Positions 45,426 to 58,245 of a DNA stretch of 64,000 nt are shown piece after piece; position 1 is the first letter of the stretch; each line of letters starts with the position of its first letter. The DNA is taken from positions 1,193 to 65,192 of the forward strand of contig NW_004086894.1 of the NCBI RefSeq assembly GCF_000220395.1, written 5' to 3'. The notes under the pieces are model-generated. The model did no database searches. It had not been told where the DNA came from and saw only the letters and a program-made list of their open reading frames with translations. This stretch comes from Ichthyophthirius multifiliis. Lineage: Eukaryota; Ciliophora; Oligohymenophorea; Hymenostomatida. Both the position numbers and the translations under genes were made by a program.

Positions 45426-46816
45426 ATGTAATCTGAATCGATTACTAGAAATTTAAATAAAAGAAAATCTAAATTTTTAATTGAATAATAAAATTAAGGT
45501 TTGTATTTAATAACTTAAAATTTTATCTAATTTTCATTATAAATATAATATTAAATTAGATTTTTAATAAAATACTAATATAAGTTTATATTATAATATT
45601 TAGCATCCAATATCTAATATCGAACAATCTTCTTAAAATTCTCTAGATTATGAAAAAAATATAAAAGGCATTGAGATAATAAATAATCTTTAAATAGAAC
45701 TATTAAATAACATATAAAAAGATATTGTAAAAATTTAAATATTTAGTTAATATTTTATCTATTTTTACTTAAAAAAAAGCATAATTAGATTGAATAATTT
45801 GTGAATAAATAATTTAATTTAAAATAAAATAAAACATAAGTAATATTAGATCCTCATACATTAATGCTAACAGTTTTTTTTTATTTTGTTTATTTTTCCA
45901 TTAAATAAATAATAAAAAAAGGAGATATTTAATGATGATAATTAACAATAAAAACTATTTAAAATAGTCAAAACAATATAAAAATTAAAGTCTATAATTT
46001 AAAAATAAAAACAAGTCGAAGATATAGTAAAGAAAATAAAAAATTTAAATATTTTAAAAATAAAAAGATAATATTTACAAATGAATTAATTAGAGATTTA
46101 ATTTTTAAAAATTTATAATGAAATTTATAGTTTATACGATAATGAAAATACTATAGATTCCTCATATTAAAATACATATATATATTTAAAAGGTGAAAAA
46201 GTATATTATTTTTTGATATATTTTTACCAAGAATTAAGTTAATCAGAACAATTATTAAAGCATCAACCTATTAATAACAATGAGTCATTTCAATGTATAT
46301 TGAAATGTAAAAATTATATAGGCTAATATATCATATAAGATGATAATATATTTAAACTAAGCATAGAATATATAAATATATACTTTAACTTATTCATTAA
46401 CATATAATAATATTTAGATAAAATACTTGAAAAGGAAAATAAAGTATATAATCTATATAATTTAATTGAAATAAAAAAAGCCATGGATAAACTCCAAAAT
46501 ATAAAACCCATATATGAAATTTAAATAGATTTAAATGTAGCTCCTTAAGAAGCTACTACTTCTATTTCTTCTTCAAAAAATAAAATTTTTAGGTTTCAAG
46601 AAAAATCATTGAGTAAAATGCATATATAGTTATAATAATAAGAAATTGATTATTAAAAAGAAATGGAAATGATAGAAGAAAGTGAAGAAGATGATTTAGA
46701 TGAAAAATAAGATAAATCTTAAAGTAAAAATTTAATGAATTAAAACATTTTAGATGATAAGAAAAAATTTTAATTAGAAATAGAATATTTAAAATATGGT
46801 ATTAAAAATATAAAAT

Positions 46817-46866
<50 letters not shown>

Positions 46867-49800
46867 ATAATTTATATTTTTAGGAAATATACCTTGGGAT
46901 TTAAAAACAATACGTTCAGAAGGAAAGTTAGGGAGTGGAGGACAGGGAACTGTTTTTAGAGCTTTTGATCCAAAAAAAGAAAGATAGATAGCCTTAAAAT
47001 TTACAAATCTACCTTTTTATTGGTAATAATAAGAAGAATAATATTTAAGAGAAATTTAAATACAATCATATATGACTAGTGTTGGCGTAAAAAATATACT
47101 AGAGGTAGATAAATAGGTTTATATATATCAAGATAAATATGGGCAATAGTAAATTTATTTAATTAGTTTAATGGAATTAGGAGTTGGCTCATTAGATGAT
47201 TTATTCAAAATTTGTTTAAATGAGAAAAAAATACTTGCAGAAGATGATATTTTTCATATTTTTTTCCAAATTCTAGAAAGTTTAGACGGACTACATAAAT
47301 AACATTACGCACATAAAGATATAAAACCTTAAAATATAATATATTCGATAAAAGATAAAAGATGGAAATTAGCTGATTTCGGTTGTGTGGAAAAATTCGA
47401 TCCCGAAAATTAATTTTAAATGCATTCAGTTACAGGAACTCCTTCATATATGAGTCCGGAATTGTATTATTTATATTCTTAATAATAAGACAAGGGTGTT
47501 TATAATTTAATTGCTAATGATTATTTCAGTTTAGGAGTTAGTATAATGAAAATTAGGGAATGTAAAAGAATAGATAGAAATATGTTGAATTAATTAATTA
47601 TTATAAATGAAGAAAACCAGGATAATAGATTGAGTTAGCTTTTGTAAATTTTATTAAACTAAGATTAATTTCAAAGAAGTCTTTTAAATAAAAAGAATAT
47701 TGTAAGTATTTTTTAAAATGAATATTAGAAATATTTAATTACAAAAGATTATGAATAATTTAATTATTTGGAAAATATTTTTAAATATAATGAAAACGAA
47801 TAAGATATTTTAAATATTCAATAAAAACAAGAATGTGCTAAAACTTATTTAAATATAAATCTGAGGGAAAAATGTCTTTTTTATTTCGAAGAAACACTCA
47901 AAGATTAATAATTTAATAGTCTTGATTTATTAGAATAAAAGATTGTATTTAATGAATATGCTTAGGCTTTATTTTATTTCGGAGAATATGAAAAATCATT
48001 AGAAATTTATGAAAAAAGCCTAAAAATTAGTAATTTATAATAAGAAGGGAAATTAAAAACTGAATATATTATAAATGACTTTAAAAATATAGGATAAGTA
48101 CTTTTTAATTAAGGAAAATATGATATGGCTTTATAAAAATATCTTATTGTATTAGATTAAATATCAATTTAAAATTAAGAAAATAGAAATTCTCATAAAC
48201 AAATTTATTTTAATAATTACCATTCTTAATATATATAAGAATAATAATAAGATAATATATAATAATAAGATAACATATAATAATAAGATAATATATAATA
48301 ATAAGACAATATATAATAAAATTAATTATTTTAATAAATAATAGATGAATGGTACTAAAATAATAATACAAATACCATATGTAACGAAAATAATAATAAA
48401 TAATATTAACTAAATATCTAAATATCTTAAAAAATAGTCAATAATGAATAATTAGAGGAGTAAATAGAATTATATAATTAAAAAAATGAATAATTAACAA
48501 TATCTTCTAACGAAAAAAGTTTGGTAAACATATCATAAAGTTAAAATACATTAAATGCCCGATAATCAATATCAATTTAAGAGGAAGAAAAGAAAAGTAC
48601 AATAAATACTAATGTCCAAAAATAAATATTAACATAAGAAGAGGAAAATAAAAATATAATAAATACTCCTTTATTAGCTGCCAGTAATACTATAAAACTA
48701 ACATAAAAAAAGGGCTAATTTGATGCTTTAACGAAAAAATAAACAACTGACTATTTATTATTGTCTATATAAAATGATAGTAGTGGATTAAAAATATAGA
48801 ACATCTCATAAGAAAATCAGAATAAATTAGCCTAAATAAAAACTCTAATTGGTTAATGCTTAAATAAACTAGGACATTATGAACAAGCTTTAAATTATTA
48901 CTCAGAAGCTCTTAAAATTACGGAAAAAAATTTAGGATAAAATGACATTCAAGTGGCTTTTATATTAGATCAAATTGGTGAAACTTAAATGGCAAATGGA
49001 CATTATTAATAATCTTATGGTTAATTTAAAAGATCTTTTAATATAAAAAGGAAAGAATATGGAAAGAATCATATCGAAGTTGCATAAACTATAAATTTTA
49101 TGGGAAAAGTTTTAGAAAAACTCTGCCAATACGAAAAATCAGCTGACTATTATGAAAAAGCGATGAGAATTTATGAATAATAATACGGAAAAAACCACAT
49201 TAAAACAGCTTAAATTATGCATAATTTAGGTAGTGTAAAAAGAACAGAAGGAGATTATAAAAAAGCCTTAGAAATATTTAATTAAGTACTTTTTATTATG
49301 GAATAAAACTATGAAAATGATCATATTGAAATCGGAAATATATACCATGATATAGCTAATGTATTCCGAAATCAAGAAAATCATGAAAAAAGTCTAGAAT
49401 ATTTTTTAAAAGCAGAAAGTATTAAAAAAAATTATTATGAAGATAAACATGTTGAAGTTTCAACTACATAATAATATATTGGTAAATATATATATAAATA
49501 TATAAATATGAAGAGAACATAAATAAATATTTATATATAGAATTTATTTATCATTTATATATATATTATGCATTTTAGGAATTATATATAGGAAGTTAGA
49601 AAAATTTGATTTTGCATAGCAATATTTTGAAAACGCATTAATTTCTACGGAATAACATTTCGGAAAAGAACACATTGAAGTTGTTAAGCTTTAATAGGAA
49701 ATAGCTGTTTTAATGTAATTATAAGGTAAAGATTTATAAGCTAAAGAAAAGCTAGAATTTGTCTTAAATAGTCGTATTTCTTAATATGGGAAATACCATA

Positions 49801-50699
49801 TTAAAACCGCTAATACTATTTCTAATTTAGCCACAGTAGAGTTAGATTTAGGAAATTATCTAGTCTCTTTAGAGTATAATATGCAGACTTTATTAACCAG
49901 GAAAAGTCATTTTGGAGATAAACATCTAAAAGTAGCCAATAATTATGTCAATATAGGCTTTTTATAGATTATTTTAGGCTTTTATGAAGAGGCTTGTGAT
50001 TCTATAGTTGAAGCAGGCAAAATATATGAAGATGACAAGTAGAATAATAAGAGTAAAATTGCTTAGTTGAGTTTTTATAAAATATAACTCTTTTAGAAAA
50101 TCTTTATCTTTTAGTTTTCTGAATAGGAAATTTAAAAATGTTTATGTGTTTTTAAATAAGATTCAATTTTTTACGCTAAATGTTTGATTTTATTTGTTGA
50201 ATTTTATCTTTTTTAGAATGATTGTTTTCTATTTTAAAAAAATAATGATAATATAAAAGACATATGTGTATAGTATTTAGATTAAAGTATATAAATTCTA
50301 CTCAAATATGTATGTTAAGAACATTATTCATATGCCTAAGCTATTGAGTTGAAAGGTTTAGTTATCTAGGACACTGATTTAGCTGAAAAAGCGTTAGAAA
50401 TTAAAAAAAAAAGGTTTCAAGAAAACCATATTGAAATTTTAAATTCTAAACTGATTTTATGCTATATTTAATTTTATAAATAAAAAAGTGAGTTTTTTTA
50501 GGAAAATATATAGGTTTTGGAAAAAATAAAATAGGATAAAATTGAGTTTTACGGAAATAATGAAAATCATATTTAGTTATATTAAGTTAATTAATTATTA
50601 TTTTAATATACAGGAAATGAATTATATAAATAATAAGTAGATCATATAATTAAAATTAATAAAATTTTATAAGAAAAAATTATTAAAAATATATATTGA
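45426..50699 (+). CDS. Protein kinase fused to kinesin-light-chain-like TPR array
   Basis: The main exons are 46081-46798, 46884-49481 and 49579-50699 (sum 4437 nt, 1478 residues from Met 46081). Coding-like exons upstream (Met at 45426, a segment from 45604 with PISNIEQSSQNSLDYEKN, and one from 45850) suggest an earlier start but the first join does not phase cleanly. The kinase domain follows an acidic helical N-terminus: GKLGSGGQGTVF, IALKFT, HKDIKPQN, LADFG, SYMSPE. The HRD arginine is Lys. After it come many TPR units of kinesin-light-chain type (LGHYEQALNYYSEALKI, YGKNHIEVAQTINFMGKVL), interrupted by a Gln/Asn-rich linker with four QQQDNI repeats. Such kinase-TPR fusions are common in ciliates; it probably phosphorylates or scaffolds partners captured by the TPRs. 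Confidence 0.8.
48242..48313 (+). repeat. Four 18-nt tandem repeats encoding QQQDNI
   Basis: Four exact-length units within the kinase-TPR gene. The only differences between units are AAT/AAC and GAT/GAC, all synonymous. Confidence 0.85.
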
Positions 50700-50821
50700 G
50701 AAAAAAAGATTTTTTTTTAAAAAAAATTTATATATAAAATAAAATTTTAAAAAAAAAAATTTAAAAAAAAATAAAATAAAAAAAAATTAAAATAAAAATA
50801 TATATTTATATATTTTTTTCC

Positions 50822-53627
50822 TCAAAAAATATAATTAAAAAAAATAACAAAACAAAACGGTAGCAATGAAACTATATAAAAAACCAAATTTTAAGCCATA
50901 AAAATAAATAGTGCCAAAAACTAAACTTTAAAAAAATTCTAATAAATCTAAAATACTAAAACCAAGCTTTTAAAAATAACCAAAAACATAAATTTTTAAT
51001 TTTCTTTACTTAATTTAATTTTTTTTTTTTTTTTTTCAAAAACCTTTATTTCTAATAAATTCCACGAAAAATCTATAAAACAAAATATAAAATATTAAAC
51101 TTTCGCAATACCAAAAAGAATACCTGCATATAAAGGATATTCATCCTAATACCATCCTACAGTCTTATTTCCTGCCTAAAGATTAATATCTAAAGATAAA
51201 GTTCCTTTAAGACTCAAATATATATATAACTATTCCTTAAAACTACAATTAAATAAACAAATTGTAAAATAAATACAAATTGAAACTATTATTAGAAATC
51301 CTAAAAAATCGACTTTATGATAAAATTAGAAAATAACAACAATATAATAATAAAAATTCTTTCTAAATCATCTGCTATAAAAAACACAAAAATCATCAAA
51401 TCAATATTTAATAGTATAAAATTTTATTTTTTTTCACCTTTTCTAATTATTTTAAATGCTTAGTATATATTAAATATTAAAAAAAACACCAAAAATCCTG
51501 TTATTAATCTAGTTTAGATTACTTTAAACCATGTTTTTTGGACAAATCTTCTCTCATCGTTTTTATCGTATAAAAACATTAATAAAAATACGAAATAATA
51601 ACCTTTCCTTTATATTTAATGACTTATATTTTACTTTATTTTAGGATAGAATATGAATAAAATAAAAAATAAGTAATTAAAAATTGTCAAAATTAAACTG
51701 TTTTCATCAGCCTCTAAATAAAGTTACCTTAATTAGATATAAACATCAAACTAGTATAAAATTTCATATATTAAAAAGAAAAAAATCAATAAAAATATTT
51801 TTTTTATAGACTATTAAATATATCATTATAAATTTTCTAAATAAAACCTTAAAAGTCAATTTTTTTTAAATAAAAAAAGGCAATATTTTCTTATATTTAC
51901 GAATCTTCCTATATATTTTTTTCATCTTCCTATTTACTACTTTAATCAAAAGAACTCATTTAAATAATACCGTATTATCTTTTTTGATTATCTTTAAACC
52001 AAAAAAATGCCCAAAAAAGTCCCAAAAAAGTTAAATAAAAGCTCAAATGATAAAAAAACTCTCCTAAAATTCCCACAAAAATAACAAGAAAATTATCCAA
52101 AAAAAAAAAAAAAATTCCCAAAAAAATAAAAGAAATAACATTTTTCCTTTCCCAACTTTAAATTTGTCTCCAAAAAGCCATTAAAAATTTCCTATTTAAA
52201 CCTATTAAAATTCCTTTCATTAAAAAAATAAAAAAGACAATTAAAAAAATAACTACAAAATTCTACTTTTAATCAGAAACCTTAAACTTCTAAATAACCC
52301 TTAAATATTCCCCCAATATAGCCTCCTCCTCCTATTAATTAATAATCTTTTTATCACTTAAAAAATCATTAAATTTCAACTCTAAATCATCTTCTAAACC
52401 AATATCATAACCTTTGACTATTTTTTAATACATTTTTAATTAAATAAACTTCATATGGGCTCCTAAGATTTAATTTTAAATTGAATTTTTTAAAAATCCA
52501 TAGACATTTCCTTAATTAAACAACGGTAAATTTCCATTTTCCAAAAACTACATAATACAACTTAATAAATCAGTATATTTTATTTAAGAAACACTCCCTT
52601 GGCCTTCCAAATCATTACTCGAAATAATCAATATGCCCTGATTATCATCCGAAATACACCCATGATTACAAAAATTATCTTCTCCATTAAATTATTAACC
52701 TCCATGATCACTAGAAATAACCAAGAAGGTATTCTTTAAGTATTTTTAGCTAAATTTTATTAATTATACTAAATATTTTTATATATAAAATGAATAAAGG
52801 ACCGTATATATATGTTTTTTAGAATAAGAATGGTTCATATAGTCTAATTTATTAGTATAAAAAACTAAAGAGAATTCCTATTTATAATTTTCATCGATTA
52901 TTTTTCCTTCCAAAAAGCATTCTTTTAGATTTTCCATAGTAAAAATATTCTCATTTAATTTATAATTATTTTCCAAAAACTCCCAAATTTCCTCCTTATT
53001 GAAATTAAACCCGAATTTCTTATATTCATTAATCGAAAAATGCTTACTAATATTTAATTTATCCCTCAATTTTCCACATATATTCATAAAAATATGCTCT
53101 TCCTCAAAATAAACATCTTTTTAATCAAAAAATTTCTCCCCAAGACTATAAACAGGATAATTAAAACCAAAATATTTAATTTTAGTGTTATTAATAGTCT
53201 TTATTTGCTGATAAAAATTATCTCCTTGCACCCCTGCCGCCACATAGTTCTTTGAGGGCTTTCCTGTCAAATAGCTTTCATGAATTCCTCCCGATTATCT
53301 AAATTTAGGGCCTTCTATTTTATATATTAGAGTATCATTTTATACTTTTTTATTTAAATAATTAATCTAATCCCAGGATAATCCATCTATATTGAGCCAT
53401 ATAAAATTAGGTTTTTTAAATTTATGTTTACATATAAGATAATTCAATGTATTAGTATTATTTTATAACTCTTATTCGTAAAAAATAGATTTGTTTTACT
53501 AACAAAATGTGTTTTTGGCTTCAAATGAAATCTACGAAAAATAAGTTTCGTAAAATAAGAACAGAAGAATTACAGAAGAAAATGTTAATATAAAAAAAAA
53601 CGTGTATATTATATATGGAAAATGCAT
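50822..53627 (-). CDS. GPI ethanolamine-phosphate-transferase-like enzyme (alkaline phosphatase superfamily)
   Basis: Start Met at 53627. The N-terminus is a signal anchor (TFSSVILLFLFYETYF). The soluble domain opens with NFIWLNIDGLSWD, where the Asp is the first metal ligand. It continues with a short block carrying the likely nucleophile Thr (ESYLTGKPSKNYVAAG), KLDYMNHSYSKKH, then VISSDHGG and FCNHGC with the remaining Asp/His metal ligands. The C-terminal half holds several membrane spans; the TGA at 50822-50824 ends the final hydrophobic stretch. This is the layout of PIG-N/O/G-type enzymes that add ethanolamine phosphate to GPI anchors in the ER. Which paralogue is unclear. GPI anchors would matter here because ciliate surface antigens are GPI-linked (known biology). 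Introns in the C-terminal half are not fully resolved. Confidence 0.65.
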
Positions 53628-54087
53628 ATTTTTTGTTTTTATTTTAAATATATAAATATTTATGTTAATCAAAATATTAATTTTTATTATATATACGATA
53701 TATGATATGGTTTATGTGTTTTTTTTTTAAAAAAAATAATTAACTAAATCAAATATAAAAAAACATATATATAATATTTTATCTCGCGCTTTCTTTTTTT
53801 TTTTTTTTTTTTCGAATTAAAATAATATTAAAAATTTATTTATATTTATATTATTAATAATTTTCTTTTTTAATTATATTTTTATTATATTAACCTAATA
53901 GATATATATACTTTTATTAACATTAGTTTTATTTAAAATAATTTTATTTTATTTTTAATTCTTTGTTTAAGTTTTTATAATATACAATAAATTTAATTAT
54001 AAAAATAAAATTTTGATTCATTATCTTATTATATAAAATAAATTTATACAAAAAATAAAATATCTGAAAAAAATATAATTAAATACA
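53628..54087. other. Divergent intergenic region
   Basis: Between two start codons facing away from each other; AT-rich with a long T-run near 53795. No motif recognised. Confidence 0.5.
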
Positions 54088-56225
54088 ATGATAAATTCCT
54101 TAAAATATATAACTAAATATATTACTCAAAACACAAAATACAAAATATTTAAAATAAAAAATATTGACCCATCAAAATAATAAAAAAACAAAATAGAGAT
54201 TTTAAAGGATCTCCTTTTACAAAAACGAGAAGAACGTAAATTCCAAATCCACAAGCCCTACCCAAAGGATTATTTTATAACTGAGGAAGAGAAAGCCAAA
54301 AAAATTGCCCAATTAAACACCTAATTATAAAAATATCTTAAAGAATATAAATTCGAATAATTTTTTAACGAATAAAATTTCATTGAACTCCTTTCTAATA
54401 TTTCCTATACAGTAGGAAACGAAAAAATCCTCATAGATAAGGACTTTTAAAATTTAATTTTAGAAAAAGCCGAAAACTGTTACTAATTTAAAGACTATAG
54501 ATGTTTCGGTTTGTTTTTTTCATTCTGTGCAATCTAAGGAATAAAAGAAAAAACTATATGGGAAGCCTTTAATTCTTATATAATTTAAAGTTACAAAAAT
54601 TTCACAACTTAAGATAAAATATTAATTTTATCAAATATAAATTAATTAAATAAATAAGGTATTTATATATAAATATACATATAAAATTAAATATATATAT
54701 ATATATATTTATTTATTTATTTTTTAAAAAATTAATAGAAATGTCTTGTTTTTTTGAAGTATTCGAATATGAATTTTTAAAAGATATAAAATAAACTTAA
54801 ACCCCGAATTTTTAAATCATTTATTAGTTGTTAAATTTATATCGTATTTAATAATAAGGAACGTCTCATTTTTTCAAAAATCTAGAAGAACTAATTGAAG
54901 AAAATTTGCACGAGATTAATGTTCATGATTTATGTTAAATATTGACTCATTATGCAAATAATTAAAACGAATTACATACTACTAGGGTTAGAATAATGGA
55001 GAAAATCGAAAAAAGATTACTTAAAAATGCAACTTTTTTAACTACTGAGGAATTAATTGCTATATATTATAGTTACGTAAAAGTCGGTTTTGGATCTGAT
55101 GATTTATTTCACAAACTTGAATAAAGAATAAGTTTACTATTGGATGATTTTAATATTTAATAGATTGAAAAATTACTCATAATATCCTCTAATAGGCCCT
55201 AAAGTACCATATTTACATATAATTAAATCGAATTATACATAATAAAGTATATAGATAGGCTTAACTACCAATCAATTCCTTAATTATTCTTTTATTTTAG
55301 TGAAAAGGCAGTCGGATCTGAAAAATTCTACACTTTAATTGAGACTAAATTACTATCATACCTCTATTTGATGTCAGAAGAAAATCTTACAAAATGTATA
55401 TGGGCTTTTTCCATGGCCAGGACATATAAAGGCAAGATTTTTGTAAAAAAAGCACTCGAAAATTTCCTTGAAAAGCCTGAAATTCTTTCTAAATATTCAA
55501 TTAAGTAAATTTCTTTATTAATATGGGCTTTTTCTCGCTTTATAACCCAAAACACTATTGAAAAGGATTTTAACGAAAAAAAAGACAATTTTTTTAAAAA
55601 ACTTGAATAAGAAATATAAAAAAGATTTGATTTTTTAAAAGGAAAAGATTGTGCCTAATTATTCTGGGCCTATATATAAAACCAGCCTTTATAAAAATAC
55701 ACAGTAGAAATATTTAAAACCATAATTGTTTTAGACAAAAAAAATCTCGACTGTTGGGATTTGAGTATTATTTTATGGGCTTTTTCTAAATTTTAAGACA
55801 CCTTTTTCAACGAAGTTTACATAGAACTTCTTCCAATAACTAAAGTCTTATTAGAAGAAATGAACCCTTAAGAGTTTTTGTATACTTTCAGGGCTTATGT
55901 GGAAAATCAAAGTGTTTTTAAAGATATTTTAAATGAATATGATTTATTGATTTCTCTTTTTATTTCCAAAACATAAGAATGTATAGATCTTAATAATCTT
56001 AATTATGATCATGTATGTATACTTTTATGGGGATTTACAGCTTAAAAATAGACTAATGATGTGCTCGATATAATTGAAAAACTCGAAAAAAAATTAGATG
56101 AGTTAACTAGAATTACTACATAGTAATAAGAAATAAATAATATACAATAAGATTCTACAAATAAATTCGATTTTAGTGATTTAGTGGCATATGAAAAATT
56201 AATTGAAAAAAATTAAAATTAATGA
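54088..56225 (+). CDS. Mitochondrial helical-repeat (FASTK/OPR-like) protein
   Basis: Exons 54088-54658 and 54739-56225, 685 residues. The N-terminus (MINSLKYITKYITQNTKYK) is basic and amphipathic, suited to mitochondrial import. The body is a helical-repeat array in which the signature Trp-Ala-Phe recurs: CIWAFSMA, LLIWAFSRF, LFWAYIQNQ, IILWAFSKF, ILLWGFTAQ. Such WAF-type repeats occur in FAST-kinase-like and octotricopeptide-like RNA-binding proteins of mitochondria in animals, apicomplexans, algae and ciliates. They act in organellar RNA processing or ribosome assembly. No RAP or nuclease domain is seen at the C-terminus. The family is a pattern match and the specific RNA target is unknown. 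Confidence 0.65.
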
Positions 56226-56341
56226 TAAATATATATAAGTATTAATTAATATATAATTTATTTTATTGTATAAAAAAAATATATTATTTTTTAAATATTA
56301 TTTTTTTTTTTCTTAAATTATCTTTCTTTTTTTTATTTTTT

Positions 56342-56777
56342 TCAAATTTTTTTAGTAATTTTATTAGTCAGTTTTAGTTTTTTAGATATAGCTTCTCTCT
56401 ATTCTTTCTCATTTTTATTAATTAATTCTATAACTTTTTCAACATTATTATGTGGAAAAAATATTTTATAAGAATGAACTGTCGAAAAATTATTATAAAT
56501 ATACTCATAAGATTAATTATATATTTATTTTTCTTCTATTAAACCTTTTTAATCTTTATTTAACTAAACAATTGAAAAATAGCTTTGTTATTCATCAGAA
56601 GTAGAAGGACTAAAGAAACCTAAATTTTTCATATTATCTTATTATTATTATTATTAAAAAATACAATTTTATTTTTTCTAAAGAGAAGTAAAAGTATAAT
56701 TAGGTTTAATATCTATACTTTTTTTTCTAGAAAAAAAAATAATATTAAAAAAATAATAATATATATATAAATATTAA

Positions 56778-56808
<31 letters not shown>

Positions 56809-58191
56809 TTATATATATATATTTATTTATATATATATTTAAATATATTTTATTTATATTTTTTTATAATAATAAATGTATATATATATATGTATATCTC
56901 TAAATCTATATATTTATATATTTATTTATAAAGTATATTTAATAATAAAAAATACTTATTATAAGATATAATTCTTTTTCTAGTATTAGTATTATTTTTT
57001 CTATTTAATTTATTAGTTTCTTAGTTTTCCATTATAAAATCATTTTGTTGATTAGCTGTAGACTAAGATATATTTTTAACAGAAGAAATATCATCGATTT
57101 TTTTTTTTTTTTAAGATTGCGTTTATGAAGAAGACTCATAATCTCCTTTACTAATTTATTTTTTTATTTATAAAATAATAATTTTTTTACTATATATTGT
57201 CTAATTCTTCCTTTTCATCAATGGCATCAAGTACACTTGGTTATTTATTATTATTATTATACATATTATTTGATAAATTACTCGAATAAATACCTGCACT
57301 CATTGTCATTTATTAATTAATATCTAAATCTTTGAAAGTAAATATGCTTTAATGATATACCGAATTATAATCTAGATCAGAAGATTAGTAAAAAATAGAA
57401 TTAATATTTTCAGGAGGTACATCTTCTCGAATTTTCAGTGCATTTAAGGTCCCATTTTAAGAAGAATATTTCGACATAATTTAAGTATCTAACAGAACAG
57501 ATTCTATTTTTGGTAATTCGATATTATTTAATTATAATTAATCATCAAATTCTTTCGTGTTTTAAGATTCTAAGGAATAAAGGAATTACGAATTTTTCAA
57601 AACAAATATTTCTTTTGAGACTTTCGTTTTTTCGATATCGCTTAATGTTTTATATTTTTTTTTTTTTCGTTTATAATCTTTTAATTTCTAAGATGTAATT
57701 TAATCCAGTTTACGAAGAATCTTATTTTTCTATTAATCATAAAATAAATAAGGGCAATTAAAAATTAAATGATTTTTTTCTAAACAAGATAGACATGATT
57801 AATTTATAAAATTATAATTTTATTATATAATCACCATTTCTCTATGTATTTCTTTTATAAATAATGTAAAAATTTTTTTTACTTGATATAACAATAAGAT
57901 TCTCTTTCCTCAGGATAATCATTTAAACAATCAAGAAAATCAGGAAGAGTTAAAAAATATATTACAGAAACACCTAAAGATTTACATTTTATTTAAGGTT
58001 AGCTTATTTATGAAAAAAATTCATAGAGTCCAAAATATTCTTATTATTAAAATATTTTAAAAGACTTAAAAGATGATTATTTTTATGTTCTTTAAGTTCC
58101 AATATTCATATATAATTCAATCATACCTTTTTTTACTATACAAATTTAAGGGACAGAAAAATTTCTATAAACATAAAGCAAATTATTAATG

Positions 58192-58245
<54 letters not shown>

